The position numbers and the translations under genes were made by a program. The notes beneath the pieces are model-generated. The model made no database searches, had not been told where the DNA came from, and was given only the letters and a program-made list of their open reading frames with translations. 64,000 nucleotides of DNA from Acinetobacter sp. ANC 4173 (GTDB lineage Bacteria > Pseudomonadota > Gammaproteobacteria > Pseudomonadales > Moraxellaceae), in NCBI RefSeq assembly GCF_004331255.1, contig NZ_SJOF01000004.1, positions 221,033-285,032 of the forward strand, read 5' to 3'. Positions 47,160 through 55,699 of the stretch are shown one piece after another. Numbering within the stretch: position 1 is the stretch's first letter; every line of letters starts with the position of its first letter.

Positions 47160-47729
47160 ATGGAAAATTTACAGCATCAAAGCGCTTCAGCGGAACGTCG
47201 CGTTATGTCACGTATCGATGCTGCCTTGAGAATTAATTATCAGATTATTTCTGATGATGTTGCTCTTAATGATCCTTACGATCCAAATTTTGTCTTGCCC
47301 CGCTATTTTCTACTACTCGCGGAATTAGATCAATTTGATCTGGCATTAAACTACGAATTAGAACAATTAACTGAAAAAGATCAACAAATTGCTCGAATAT
47401 TATCCTTATTCAATCAAAAATTAAACCTGATTACAGGGTCTTTATACGATGCAATTGTACAGTCCATGTTACCTGTACCCGAACATGTCAATTTTTCAGA
47501 GAGCGGGTTTAGTTTTCATAGTGATCGTGAAATTCAGGAAGGTACTTATATCCATGTTACCTTAAGTCATCCTGAAAACTTCTTTCATATTGCTGCGACT
47601 GCGCAAGTGGTATATAGCCGTGATGAAGGGAAAGGGAAATACCGTACAGGTGCATATTTCATTACCCTACATCCGCAAGATCGGGTCAAACTGGCTGAAT
47701 GTGTCAGCTTTGAACAATCTCCCGACTAG
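47160..47729 (+). CDS. PilZ domain protein with helical insertion
   Basis: 189 aa. The N-terminus carries arginines in the RRVMSRIDAALRINY segment where the c-di-GMP RxxxR box should be. The second half of the PilZ motif is NFSESGFSFHSD near residue 110, then beta strands (GTYIHVTLSHP, GAYFITLHPQDR). About 80 mostly helical residues (LLLAELDQFDLALNYELEQL) separate the two, much more than in canonical PilZ proteins. P. aeruginosa has a similar PilZ gene (PA2989) beside its lolCDE locus, so the linkage looks conserved. c-di-GMP binding is uncertain. Confidence 0.8.
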   Translation: MENLQHQSASAERRVMSRIDAALRINYQIISDDVALNDPYDPNFVLPRYFLLLAELDQFDLALNYELEQLTEKDQQIARILSLFNQKLNLITGSLYDAIVQSMLPVPEHVNFSESGFSFHSDREIQEGTYIHVTLSHPENFFHIAATAQVVYSRDEGKGKYRTGAYFITLHPQDRVKLAECVSFEQSPD

Positions 47730-47738
47730 ACTCATGGA

Positions 47739-48650
47739 CTATCTGGAGCGCTTTAATTTAAGAGCGAGTTCTTTGCTCGCTTTTAAATCTCGATAAAAAT
47801 AGATAAATAAACCCAACAATAAAATGCCCGCCCCCACAAAGACCATGAATGACAACATTTCCTGATTCAGTATTGCCCCAATCAACATCGCCAAAATTGG
47901 CGTCATGACGGTGGTTAATGAAATTGTGGTCGGTTGTAAGTTTTGTACCAATTTAAAATAACAAAACATTGCAATCAGGGATGCCATGATCACGGTATAG
48001 AACAATGCCAACACCGATTTCATTTGTGGCATATGGGTGGGTGCATACTGCCAAATGAAAGGAATCAAACAGGCTGCCACAACACTTGAAATCAGAATCG
48101 ATCCTGTTGCTTGTGCAATTGGATTAATCGGTGCATTAACTTTTTTAACCCAGAACATCGATAAAGCATAAATAAACACGCTCATTAGCATCAATAGAAT
48201 GCCAATCGGATGTACATGCTGCTGGCTGCCTGTAAAGCAAATAATCGCTAAACCTGATACTGAAATCGCCATGCCTATCCATTGCAGACGATGTAAATAT
48301 TGCTGAAAAGCAAAACGACCTATCAACCCCGCCATAATGGGAGCTAGACCAAACATTAAGGCAATCATCCCTGAGGATAAATATTGGGTCGCCATATAGG
48401 TAAAAATTTGCGAACCAATAAAACTCGCTGCACCTGCCAGATAACTTTGCAAACTGATGCGATCAAATGGCAGACGAACTTTAAGAATATAAACCAGTCC
48501 CAAAGCCAACGGCAATGCAATAAAAAAGCGCAGTACCAAAGCCCACATTAAATGTAAATCAGAAACACTCCATACAATGGCTAAAGGCGTTGTTGCCCAA
48601 ATAAATACCAATAATGCATAAGTAGACGCCAAATTGGCTTTGGATGGCAT
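47739..48650 (-). CDS. EamA/DMT family transporter
   Basis: 303 aa with ten predicted membrane helices in two EamA halves (ALLVFIWATTPLAIVWSVSD; GILLMLMSVFIYALSMFWVK). The GPxx-like turn LFGLAPIMAGLIGRF and the C-terminal VFVGAGILLLGLFIYFYRD are typical. The ATG at 48650 has a GTGGA ribosome site; a GTG at 48662 is the alternative. It follows the YaiI gene closely. Substrate unknown. The 3' end carries a hairpin (47757-47787) that can terminate the convergent PilZ transcript. Confidence 0.87.
   Translation of the reverse strand: MPSKANLASTYALLVFIWATTPLAIVWSVSDLHLMWALVLRFFIALPLALGLVYILKVRLPFDRISLQSYLAGAASFIGSQIFTYMATQYLSSGMIALMFGLAPIMAGLIGRFAFQQYLHRLQWIGMAISVSGLAIICFTGSQQHVHPIGILLMLMSVFIYALSMFWVKKVNAPINPIAQATGSILISSVVAACLIPFIWQYAPTHMPQMKSVLALFYTVIMASLIAMFCYFKLVQNLQPTTISLTTVMTPILAMLIGAILNQEMLSFMVFVGAGILLLGLFIYFYRDLKASKELALKLKRSR
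47757..47787 (+). terminator. terminator of the PilZ gene located inside the EamA 3' end
   Basis: TTTAAGAGCGAG (47757-47768) pairs with CTCGCTTTTAAA (47776-47787), 12 bp with one G-U pair, ending in TTTT. It lies 28 bp past the PilZ stop and within the last codons of the convergent EamA gene. Confidence 0.65.
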
Positions 48651-48662
48651 AGTCAATTCCAC

Positions 48663-49139
48663 TTAAACGCTGGTTTTGCGTTTTTGCTTTTGAATAGTTT
48701 GATCAAGACTGCTCGAAAATTCGCGTTTATCACGTTCTGAAATTGGCGGTGGTCCACCAGTTTGTACGCCAGCCCCGCGCAAGGTGTCCATAAAATCACG
48801 TAAATGTAAACGTGCTTTAACATTAGCCGTCGTATAAATTTCACCACGAGGATGAATCGCAATTCCCCCGTTCTCAATCACCTGAGCCGCCAGAGGAATA
48901 TCTTGTGTCACCACAATGTCATTGGCTTGCATACGCGACACAATTTCTTGATCAGCTGCATCTGCACCACTCATCACTTGTATGGAGTTAATACGTACAG
49001 AAGGCGTAATCCCCACATTTTGATTGGCGACAAAGGTCACTTCCAACTGATAGCGATCTGAAGCGCGTAAAATGACTTCACGTAAAATTTTTGGTAATGC
49101 ATCAGCATCAACCCAAAGTTTAAAAGGCAGCACAGGCAT
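48663..49139 (-). CDS. yaiI: YaiI/YqxD family protein (DUF188)
   Basis: 158 aa, NYN/PIN-like fold family. The landmark residues are [20 protein letters not shown] at the start, then [20 protein letters not shown] and [14 protein letters not shown] at the end. The predicted role is in nucleic acid metabolism, without a demonstrated substrate. The stop is 12 bp upstream of the EamA start, so the two are probably co-transcribed. Confidence 0.9.
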   Translation of the reverse strand: MPVLPFKLWVDADALPKILREVILRASDRYQLEVTFVANQNVGITPSVRINSIQVMSGADAADQEIVSRMQANDIVVTQDIPLAAQVIENGGIAIHPRGEIYTTANVKARLHLRDFMDTLRGAGVQTGGPPPISERDKREFSSSLDQTIQKQKRKTSV

Positions 49140-49423
49140 CTACGATATTAAAAAATTCCACTCAGTGTAGCAAAAAGCCAAGCATTACTCTGCTGTTCAT
49201 TTTAAATATACTTGAAAAGTATAATATTATTAAAAAAGCAAATGAAAACAACTCATTTATTTAAAATCAGGATGATCACAAATATACAACACGCTTTCCC
49301 GTCTCAATCCAGATTCATCACTTAGTTTATATTTTTATCCTTATTTTCATTCAGATAGACTTGAAATCTTCAAATCACCCTCGATTAATAGATTAAAGCC
49401 ACTGAACATTCAAAATTGTGCTT

Positions 49424-50353
49424 ATGAAAAATCAAAACAGACCAGAAATGATCAGCATCGAAGATCAAAACTTCGGTAGCCATGTAGAGCATTGGAATCT
49501 GCTGACAGAAAATCCAACCACTGAAGTTCCCAAATGGTTAGGTCTGGCACTTGATGCACCCATTATGCCGATGGGACTTTGCCGTGAAGAATGTGATATG
49601 GATGCATCTGTATGGCTCATTCAAGGTCCGAGCAAAGAAAAAGTACAACTATGCCAAGTCATTGCAGTGGAAAACAACAAACCTAAAGCGGTGAAGACTG
49701 CTTTTCCAAGTTTTGAAAGCCCCTACAAAGTCAAAGCCTCAATTGAGCGGATTATTACGTGTAAATCCAATACTCAAGCCGTACTGCGTTTAAATTTAGG
49801 CGACAACAGCATTGTCTATGCCTTTGATAGCCTCTATAGCGTAAATCATGATCAATACCAAAAAGATCAAACCTATTTGGTTCAATTAAATGCATGGGCC
49901 TATGAATTAGAAGCAGTTTCTGAGCATGAGCAACTGGTAGTAGATGATCCCGCTTCAATTAAACATCACCGTGCCTTGAACGATATTCTGGCTGCCAATG
50001 AAGGCATTGCACCTGCTAACCTACAAGAACAAATCGATGCTTGGGAACCTAAGTGTGAGGATGATAAAGCACCTGTCACAGTCGATTTCTCCAAAATGGT
50101 TGCTTATTTGTATGGCGAAAAAATGGGGCAAGAAGATGAGGCTTGGTTCCAAGGAAATATTGTTGGCAAAACCAGCCTAGAATTTATGGGGCAAGAATAT
50201 ACGCTCTACGATGTCACACTCATTCATGATGAAAATCAAGAAGCCACGCTGATTCGTATTGCGACCAAAGATGATCAATATAAACATTTTAATATTGGTC
50301 AATACATTCGTGGCAATATTTGGGTTCAAGTGAGTATTCACTCAAAAAATTAG
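49424..50353 (+). CDS. uncharacterised protein
   Basis: 309 aa from the ATG at 49424 (a GTG at 49418 is also possible; neither has a clear ribosome site). Not recognised. It is acidic, without a signal peptide or membrane segment, and rich in strands. Segments such as DAPIMPMGLCREECDMDASV and EFMGQEYTLYDVTLIHDENQ suggest an OB- or beta-sandwich-like fold repeated once in each half. A very long hairpin (50380-50425) follows the stop. Flanks are gene-poor (284 bp before, 421 bp after). Confidence 0.65.
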   Translation: MKNQNRPEMISIEDQNFGSHVEHWNLLTENPTTEVPKWLGLALDAPIMPMGLCREECDMDASVWLIQGPSKEKVQLCQVIAVENNKPKAVKTAFPSFESPYKVKASIERIITCKSNTQAVLRLNLGDNSIVYAFDSLYSVNHDQYQKDQTYLVQLNAWAYELEAVSEHEQLVVDDPASIKHHRALNDILAANEGIAPANLQEQIDAWEPKCEDDKAPVTVDFSKMVAYLYGEKMGQEDEAWFQGNIVGKTSLEFMGQEYTLYDVTLIHDENQEATLIRIATKDDQYKHFNIGQYIRGNIWVQVSIHSKN

Positions 50354-50774
50354 TTTTTTCATTAACATAGCGTTAAAAGAACGGAATACAGATCATGATT
50401 GCTCAATGATGATCTGTATTCCGTTATTTCGTATTTATTCTCATCAAAAACATAGTCTCATATTTCTACTGATATTTTATCCACATTTTTTATTTTAAGA
50501 TTCTTTTTTAAATTCAAATAAAGCAGGGTTATCCATAGTTTTAAATTTATTTACCCATTCATTCAAATATAATGAAAAAGATAAATAAAAACATATAGTT
50601 GTTATAATATTAATTAAATAAATGATTTATCTATTATGGATGATTTATTTAAATTAAAAATAGAACTGATTTGCGAATTAACGCCAATTAGTACTTTATT
50701 TAGTCAATTTTTTGTGCTTATAATATGAACAAGCAATAGGATTTAACGATAATATAGATCGGAACGAAATATCT
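50354..50774. other. gene-poor region with hairpin and promoter-like sequence
   Basis: 421 bp. It has the 22-bp hairpin at 50380-50425, then extremely AT-rich sequence with a second inverted repeat, TTAAATAAATGAT / ATGATTTATTTAA (50614-50626, 50640-50652, one mismatch). A -10-like TATAAT lies at 50719-50724, about 50 bp before the small ORF at 50775. Confidence 0.6.
50380..50425 (+). terminator. very long hairpin, probable terminator of the 49424 gene
   Basis: Two 22-nt arms (50380-50401 and 50404-50425) beginning AACGGAATACAGATCAT are complementary with one mismatch and almost no loop. A-rich and T-rich flanks extend it. It starts 27 bp after the stop. The length is unusual for an intrinsic terminator. 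Confidence 0.7.
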
Positions 50775-50915
50775 ATGAAAATCGTACAAGAAGAAAATTT
50801 ACAGCGCGTTGAAACACAACTTGAACAACGCTACCCACTTGATATGATGTCATGCATTTTTTTTATTTTTGGCATGATGTCATCGGCTTATATTTTGCAC
50901 CATTTTATTCTTTAA
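50775..50915 (+). CDS. putative 46-aa membrane protein
   Basis: The frame ATG 50775 to TAA 50913-50915 encodes MKIVQEENLQRVETQLEQRY, then PLDMMSCIFFIFGMMSSAYI and LHHFIL. It is a charged N-terminal helix followed by one hydrophobic helix, a common small-membrane-protein plan. GGAACG lies 11 bp upstream and a TATAAT 50 bp upstream. A terminator follows 17 bp later (shared with serC). Real gene status is likely but unproven; no function known. Confidence 0.5.
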   Translation: MKIVQEENLQRVETQLEQRYPLDMMSCIFFIFGMMSSAYILHHFIL

Positions 50916-50931
50916 TTTTACGCTTAAAATA

Positions 50932-50960
50932 AAAAACCCATCTTATTCAGATGGGTTTTT
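50932..50960. terminator. bidirectional terminator between the small ORF and serC
   Basis: AAAAACCCATCT (50932-50943) and AGATGGGTTTTT (50949-50960) form a perfect 12-bp stem with a 5-nt loop, suitable for both strands. Confidence 0.92.
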
Positions 50961-50971
50961 GCATATTGGGA

Positions 50972-52051
50972 TTAACCATTACGTTTTGCGAAGTCATCCA
51001 TAAAGTTCACCAATGCTTGTACCCCTTCTAAAGGAACAGCATTATAAATACTTGCACGCATGCCTCCGACTGAGCGGTGACCTGCCAAATTCAATAAGTG
51101 GTTTTCTTCAGCTTCTTTCAGGAATAACTTTTCTAGGTCAGGGTTGGCCAAAGTAAATGGTACATTCATGATTGAACGGTTAGCTTCTACAATTGGATTT
51201 GCATAGAAGTCACTCGCATCAATATAACCATAAAGTAATTGGGCTTTTTGTAGGTTCACTTGGTGCATGGCATCTACACCACCATTTTCAAGTAACCATT
51301 CAAACACTAAACCAGACAAATACCATGCATACGTTGATGGGGTGTTCACCATAGAATCGTTTTTAGCTTGCGCTGAGTATTTTAGCAAACTTGGGATTTC
51401 TGGTTTTGCCTGATCCAGTAAATCGTCACGAATAATAACCAGTGTTAAACCTGCTGGACCAATATTTTTTTGCGCACCTGCATAAATCAACCCGAATTTA
51501 GATACATCTAACGGTGCAGATAATATGCTTGATGAAAAATCAGAAACCAATGGTTTATCTGTTTCTGGAATGCCCGCAAATTGTAAACCGCCAATCGTTT
51601 CATTGTCTGCATAATGCACATAAGCAGCATCGGCTGATAAATTCCATTGACTTTGTGGCGTGATTGCAAGTTTGCCGTCAATTTTTGTTCCTGCTTCTAC
51701 AACATGAATATCGCCATAACGCTGCGCTTCTTGCAATGCTTTTTCAGACCAAATACCTGTATGGATATAGTCAGCTTTATTATTTTTACCTAACAGGTTT
51801 AAAGGAATGGCAGAAAACTGTAATGATGCCCCACCCTGTAAAAACAAAACTTTGTAATTTTCAGGAATACTCATGAGCTTACGTAAGTCAGCTTCTGCTT
51901 TTTCTGCAACCTCAACATAGTCTTTGCTACGGTGGCTCATTTCCATAATGGACAATCCCTTGCCGTGCCAATCCAACATCTCTTGTTGAGCTTTTTCTAA
52001 AACGGCAGTAGGTAATGCAGCAGGACCAGCACAGAAATTGTACGCGCGCAT
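50972..52051 (-). CDS. serC: phosphoserine aminotransferase
   Basis: 359 aa from the ATG at 52051, with an AAAGGAAAAA ribosome site; an earlier in-frame start at 52093 lacks support. It is a PLP enzyme converting 3-phosphohydroxypyruvate to phosphoserine (serine synthesis) and acting in PLP synthesis. Landmarks are RAYNFCAGPAALP, LSIMEMSHRSKDY, FLQGGASLQF and the PLP lysine in AGAQKNIGPAG. The C-terminal GHRSVGGMRASIYNA is typical. Confidence 0.96.
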   Translation of the reverse strand: MRAYNFCAGPAALPTAVLEKAQQEMLDWHGKGLSIMEMSHRSKDYVEVAEKAEADLRKLMSIPENYKVLFLQGGASLQFSAIPLNLLGKNNKADYIHTGIWSEKALQEAQRYGDIHVVEAGTKIDGKLAITPQSQWNLSADAAYVHYADNETIGGLQFAGIPETDKPLVSDFSSSILSAPLDVSKFGLIYAGAQKNIGPAGLTLVIIRDDLLDQAKPEIPSLLKYSAQAKNDSMVNTPSTYAWYLSGLVFEWLLENGGVDAMHQVNLQKAQLLYGYIDASDFYANPIVEANRSIMNVPFTLANPDLEKLFLKEAEENHLLNLAGHRSVGGMRASIYNAVPLEGVQALVNFMDDFAKRNG

Positions 52052-52171
52052 GATTTTTCCTTTCAGAGGTGAAACACAATAAAATGATGGCATTTAATCA
52101 TATCTGGCTCTGGCTTGCAGTAATTTATCCTGAAAATATTTCAATGCAATCGGGTATTTAAAGTCAAAACA

Positions 52172-52846
52172 TCAATAAAGATCAGTTCTTTTTTTAGGTT
52201 GAATGGCTTTAATTAAAGATTCACCAGCCACTAAGTAGCTGACTATACGCACAATTAATGCTGGAATTACCATAATTGCATGAATCAAGATTGCTACCAT
52301 TAAATAACAGCCAAACTCTACATAACGCCATACCTGAATTTTTTTCTTTTTAGGCCCAGCAAGATGTCCTGCTTTTAAATCCTTCAATAATGTTTCACTA
52401 TGTACATCAATCCAATGACGTGTAGATTGAGCATACAAATTTTGGCTAAACACTCCACGCTGAAATGCCAACCACATTTGTTGTGGTTTTAAGAAAAAAC
52501 CCGTCGAAAGTGCTATTAAATTCATGATGCCAAGTATGGGATGATTCAACATAGAACCCGTTCCCAACTCCCAAGCACTGACCTCTCCCTCACCAATTCT
52601 ACCCACGCTGTAACCTGTTAAAATATGGTGTAAGTCATGATATTTGAGATATTTATGTCTTACTGCAATATTCGGAAGCGGTACCAGCAAGCAACCATTA
52701 TAAACATGAACAGTACAAGGCTCTTGTTCAGCTTGGATCGGGGCAAAACCATTGTTTTGATAAAATAAATCTAACGCTTGATGAATACTCATCTGCTCTA
52801 ATTGTATTGATGTCAGCACTTGTAAATTGGGAACATATTCAGTCAT
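52172..52846 (-). CDS. Coq4-family protein with C-terminal membrane helices
   Basis: 224 aa. It shows the exact Coq4 metal-site motif HDxxHx11E: His70-Asp71, His74 and Glu86 within HDLHHILTGYSVGRIGEGE, followed by SAWELGTGSML. Coq4 acts in ubiquinone synthesis in mitochondria and some bacteria (C1 processing of the ring). After the Coq4-like core two hydrophobic segments follow (VEFGCYLMVAILIHAIMVIP and ALIVRIVSYLVAG), giving a membrane-bound form. It is divergent from the exporter operon across a palindromic operator (52938). Whether it works in quinone synthesis is unknown. Confidence 0.75.
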   Translation of the reverse strand: MTEYVPNLQVLTSIQLEQMSIHQALDLFYQNNGFAPIQAEQEPCTVHVYNGCLLVPLPNIAVRHKYLKYHDLHHILTGYSVGRIGEGEVSAWELGTGSMLNHPILGIMNLIALSTGFFLKPQQMWLAFQRGVFSQNLYAQSTRHWIDVHSETLLKDLKAGHLAGPKKKKIQVWRYVEFGCYLMVAILIHAIMVIPALIVRIVSYLVAGESLIKAIQPKKRTDLY

Positions 52847-52937
52847 TCGTATTTTTTCTATGTAATTTTTTAAAAGTTTAAATTTATCGTATTATATATT
52901 TACAGAAAAATGAGTCTAGCCTGAGCAGCACTCAAAA

Positions 52938-52957
52938 TGTAAACGCGCGCGTTTACA
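52938..52957. promoter_or_regulatory. 20-bp perfect palindrome over the exporter promoter
   Basis: TGTAAACGCGCGCGTTTACA is its own reverse complement. Its right end provides a -35-like TTTACA (52952-52957), with TATAAT at 52977-52982, 19 bp on. This is the form of a TetR-type repressor operator. It could control the TolC/HlyD/permease operon, the divergent Coq4-like gene, or both. No TetR gene is in the window. Confidence 0.75.
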
Positions 52958-53011
52958 CCAATAAAATAAAGATCTGTATAATTCATTACAACGACAATGC
53001 GAGTTTGATTA

Positions 53012-54517
53012 ATGCCACAGCGTTTTCAATTAAAATTAAGAAAATTAACGCTTAGGATGAATCCCGTTTTTCCTGGTTTTATTTGCTTCTGCGCGAGTGC
53101 GTTATTTCTTCATCCAAGTTATGCAAAATCGATCAGCTATATAGAGGCTGAACAAAGCATCCTGACTCAATCCTATAGCACTCAAGCTGCTCAAGCCTTA
53201 CAACAATCCGCACAACTGCAAGCCGAAGCAGTGAAAGGCCTCGGACTCCCGCGTATTGATTTAAATGTTCGTGCTTATGCCTTTCATAATGAAGTGGATG
53301 TGCCTCTCAATTCCTTAAAAAACAATTTAGATAATACCCTTACTCAGGGCGTGAATAATCAAATTGATCAATGGCAAAATAATAGTGGCATACCCAGCGG
53401 AATTACAGACACTCTAAAAGATGGTGTCGGCAACGTCATTGATCGTGGCGTTGGATTAATTCCCAATGAAGCGACTGTGAATTTGGATGATCAAGTTATA
53501 CGCCCGACTGTTTCAGTATTTATGCCTTTATATACTGGTGGACTAACCACTAGCGCCAAACAAATGGCACAAATTCAGTCCGAACGCAGTGTCATCAATA
53601 ATAAACAGCAACAAGACCTTCAGCGTTTCGAAATTATTCAGGCTTATTTTAACTCGCAACTACAAACACAATTATTAGCGGCAAGCCGCTTTAATGCTCA
53701 AGCGATGCAAACCCATTATCGAAATGCGCTGAAATTAGAACAACAAGGCTTTATTAGCAAAGGGCAACGCATGCAATTTGAAGTTGCTAAAAACAATGCT
53801 GAACGGTTAACACAAAATGCCCAAGCCAACCTACAAGCCAGCTTGTTTCAATTGAATAACCTCCTGCAAAGCAGTGAAATAACAGGATTAAGCACACCTC
53901 TTTTTGTCAATACAACCCAGAACCATTCTATTCATCAATTATTAACGAGTTATCCCGAACAATCCTCTCTGGTTCAAAAACTGCAAAAAGATACCGAACT
54001 TGCTGGGGTAAAAGTGAAAGCAGAATCGGCAGCCAAAAAGCCGACTGTATTTGCATTTGGTGAATACAGCTTAGATGAACATCAAAATTGGATTGTTGGT
54101 GTTGCGGCTCAGTACAATTTATTTTCGGGCATCGACAAACAAAAAAATATACAAGCTGCTGAATTACAAAGATATGCTTTACAGCTCACCACTGAACGTA
54201 CCAAGCAAGAAATAGAAAATATGATTTATAAATCATATAGCGAGCTTGAAACTGCACAACAAAGCCATGTTCTACTGCAACAAAACATGTTAGCCGCACA
54301 AGAAAATTTACGCATTCAAACACTTTCTTTCAAAGAAGATATGGGTACAGCCACACAGGTCATTGATGCTCAAAATGCCATGACCGCTCTTAAATCTGAA
54401 ATGGCACTGAATGCTTATAAATATGTCATGTCACTAGCCACTTTACTACAAAGCCATGGTTCGATTGCTGAGTTTCAAAGCTACGTAAATCAAAAAAATA
54501 CGCAATTTATTCGTTAA
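53012..54517 (+). CDS. TolC-family outer-membrane efflux protein
   Basis: 501 aa. The start at 53012 has a GCGAG site, and a signal sequence follows (MNPVFPGFICFCASALFLHP from residue 16, cut near SYA|KS). The two-fold TolC helix pattern is seen (ALQQSAQLQAEAVKGLGLPR; SYSELETAQQSHVLLQQN). It is the outer-membrane exit channel of a tripartite exporter with the HlyD and two ABC-2 permease genes that follow at 18 bp. A Gly/Asn/Asp-rich stretch at about residues 93-160 is an unusual insertion. Confidence 0.88.
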   Translation: MPQRFQLKLRKLTLRMNPVFPGFICFCASALFLHPSYAKSISYIEAEQSILTQSYSTQAAQALQQSAQLQAEAVKGLGLPRIDLNVRAYAFHNEVDVPLNSLKNNLDNTLTQGVNNQIDQWQNNSGIPSGITDTLKDGVGNVIDRGVGLIPNEATVNLDDQVIRPTVSVFMPLYTGGLTTSAKQMAQIQSERSVINNKQQQDLQRFEIIQAYFNSQLQTQLLAASRFNAQAMQTHYRNALKLEQQGFISKGQRMQFEVAKNNAERLTQNAQANLQASLFQLNNLLQSSEITGLSTPLFVNTTQNHSIHQLLTSYPEQSSLVQKLQKDTELAGVKVKAESAAKKPTVFAFGEYSLDEHQNWIVGVAAQYNLFSGIDKQKNIQAAELQRYALQLTTERTKQEIENMIYKSYSELETAQQSHVLLQQNMLAAQENLRIQTLSFKEDMGTATQVIDAQNAMTALKSEMALNAYKYVMSLATLLQSHGSIAEFQSYVNQKNTQFIR

Positions 54518-54535
54518 CTTTAATGGGGAAACCAC

Positions 54536-55699
54536 ATGCATCAAGATCAATCGACACCTGATCAAGAACCTAATGCGTCCTCATTGGAGGAAAAAAATAC
54601 AGGGAAATCTGAAACTGATGTATCAGAGCAACTGACTGAAAGTAACACTGGGACAGAAAATTCAGTAGATGACGCAAATGATGTCTCTGAAAAAGCAACT
54701 GATCCGACCTCTAAAACCAAACTTCTAAAAAGCATGGGTATTATCCTAGCCATCTTACTGCTTGGATTAATTGCATTTGGTTTATGGAAAAGCTACCAAC
54801 CCAAGATGGTTGAAATACAAGGCCGGGTTGAAGCGGAAACTCTGCATATCAGTACCAAAATACCAAGCCGAATTGAAGAACTCTATGTACATGATGGTCA
54901 AAAAGTTCAAAAAAATCAGCCACTCGTACGTTTATATAGCCCAGAAATTGATGCTAAAAAGCAGCAAACACTAGCAAGTTTGCAATCTGCACTGGCTCTG
55001 CAATCGACAGCTGATCGTGGTTCGCAACAAGAAAATATCGACACCCTGTTTGCCAACTGGCAAGCCATGAAAGCTCAACAAAACTTGGCTCAAACAACCT
55101 ATCAACGTGGGGCGAAACTCTTTCAAGAAGGTGTTATTTCACGTCAGCGTCGTGATGAAATGCAGGCTGCTGCGCAATCTGCTGCTCAGTTGACTGAAGC
55201 TACCTACCAACAATATGCTCGAGCAAAACGTGGTAGTACAACCGAACAAAAATCCACAGCCGATGCACAGGTTGAAATTGCCAAAGCTGCTGTTGCAGAA
55301 GCCAATGCACTAGATGCCGAAACAAAATTATTTTCCCCTGTAAATGGTACGATTTCCAAAACCTACGGCAAAGTCTCTGAATTAGTCGCGATTGGCGTGC
55401 CAGTCATGAGTATTATTTTAGATGATGAGCTGTGGGTGAGTTTAAATGTCCGAGAAGATCAATATGCTCAGGTTTATCAAGCCAAAACTTTAGAAGGATT
55501 TATTCCCGCTTTAAATAAAACAGCACAATTTAAAATTGAGAATATTGATGCAGAGGGCGAGTTTGCGACCATCAAAACAACGCGACAAACTGGGGGCTAC
55601 GACATACGTAGCTTTAAGCTCCATTTAACACCAAGTACGCCCATTCCTGATCTCAAAGTCGGCATGAGTGTACTATTTAAAGTCAAAGAGCAATCCTGA
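54536..55699 (+). CDS. HlyD-family periplasmic adaptor
   Basis: 387 aa. An acidic, low-complexity cytoplasmic N-terminus of about 60 residues (Ser/Thr/Glu/Asp-rich) precedes one membrane helix (64-82, SMGIILAILLLGLIAFGLWK). Then come the biotinyl-lipoyl half-motifs (IPSRIEELYVHDGQKVQKNQ; LFSPVNGTISKTYGKVSELV) around a coiled-coil hairpin (about 145-250). It links the inner-membrane permeases to the TolC-type protein. It overlaps the next gene by 1 bp (TGATG). Confidence 0.9.
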   Translation: MHQDQSTPDQEPNASSLEEKNTGKSETDVSEQLTESNTGTENSVDDANDVSEKATDPTSKTKLLKSMGIILAILLLGLIAFGLWKSYQPKMVEIQGRVEAETLHISTKIPSRIEELYVHDGQKVQKNQPLVRLYSPEIDAKKQQTLASLQSALALQSTADRGSQQENIDTLFANWQAMKAQQNLAQTTYQRGAKLFQEGVISRQRRDEMQAAAQSAAQLTEATYQQYARAKRGSTTEQKSTADAQVEIAKAAVAEANALDAETKLFSPVNGTISKTYGKVSELVAIGVPVMSIILDDELWVSLNVREDQYAQVYQAKTLEGFIPALNKTAQFKIENIDAEGEFATIKTTRQTGGYDIRSFKLHLTPSTPIPDLKVGMSVLFKVKEQS

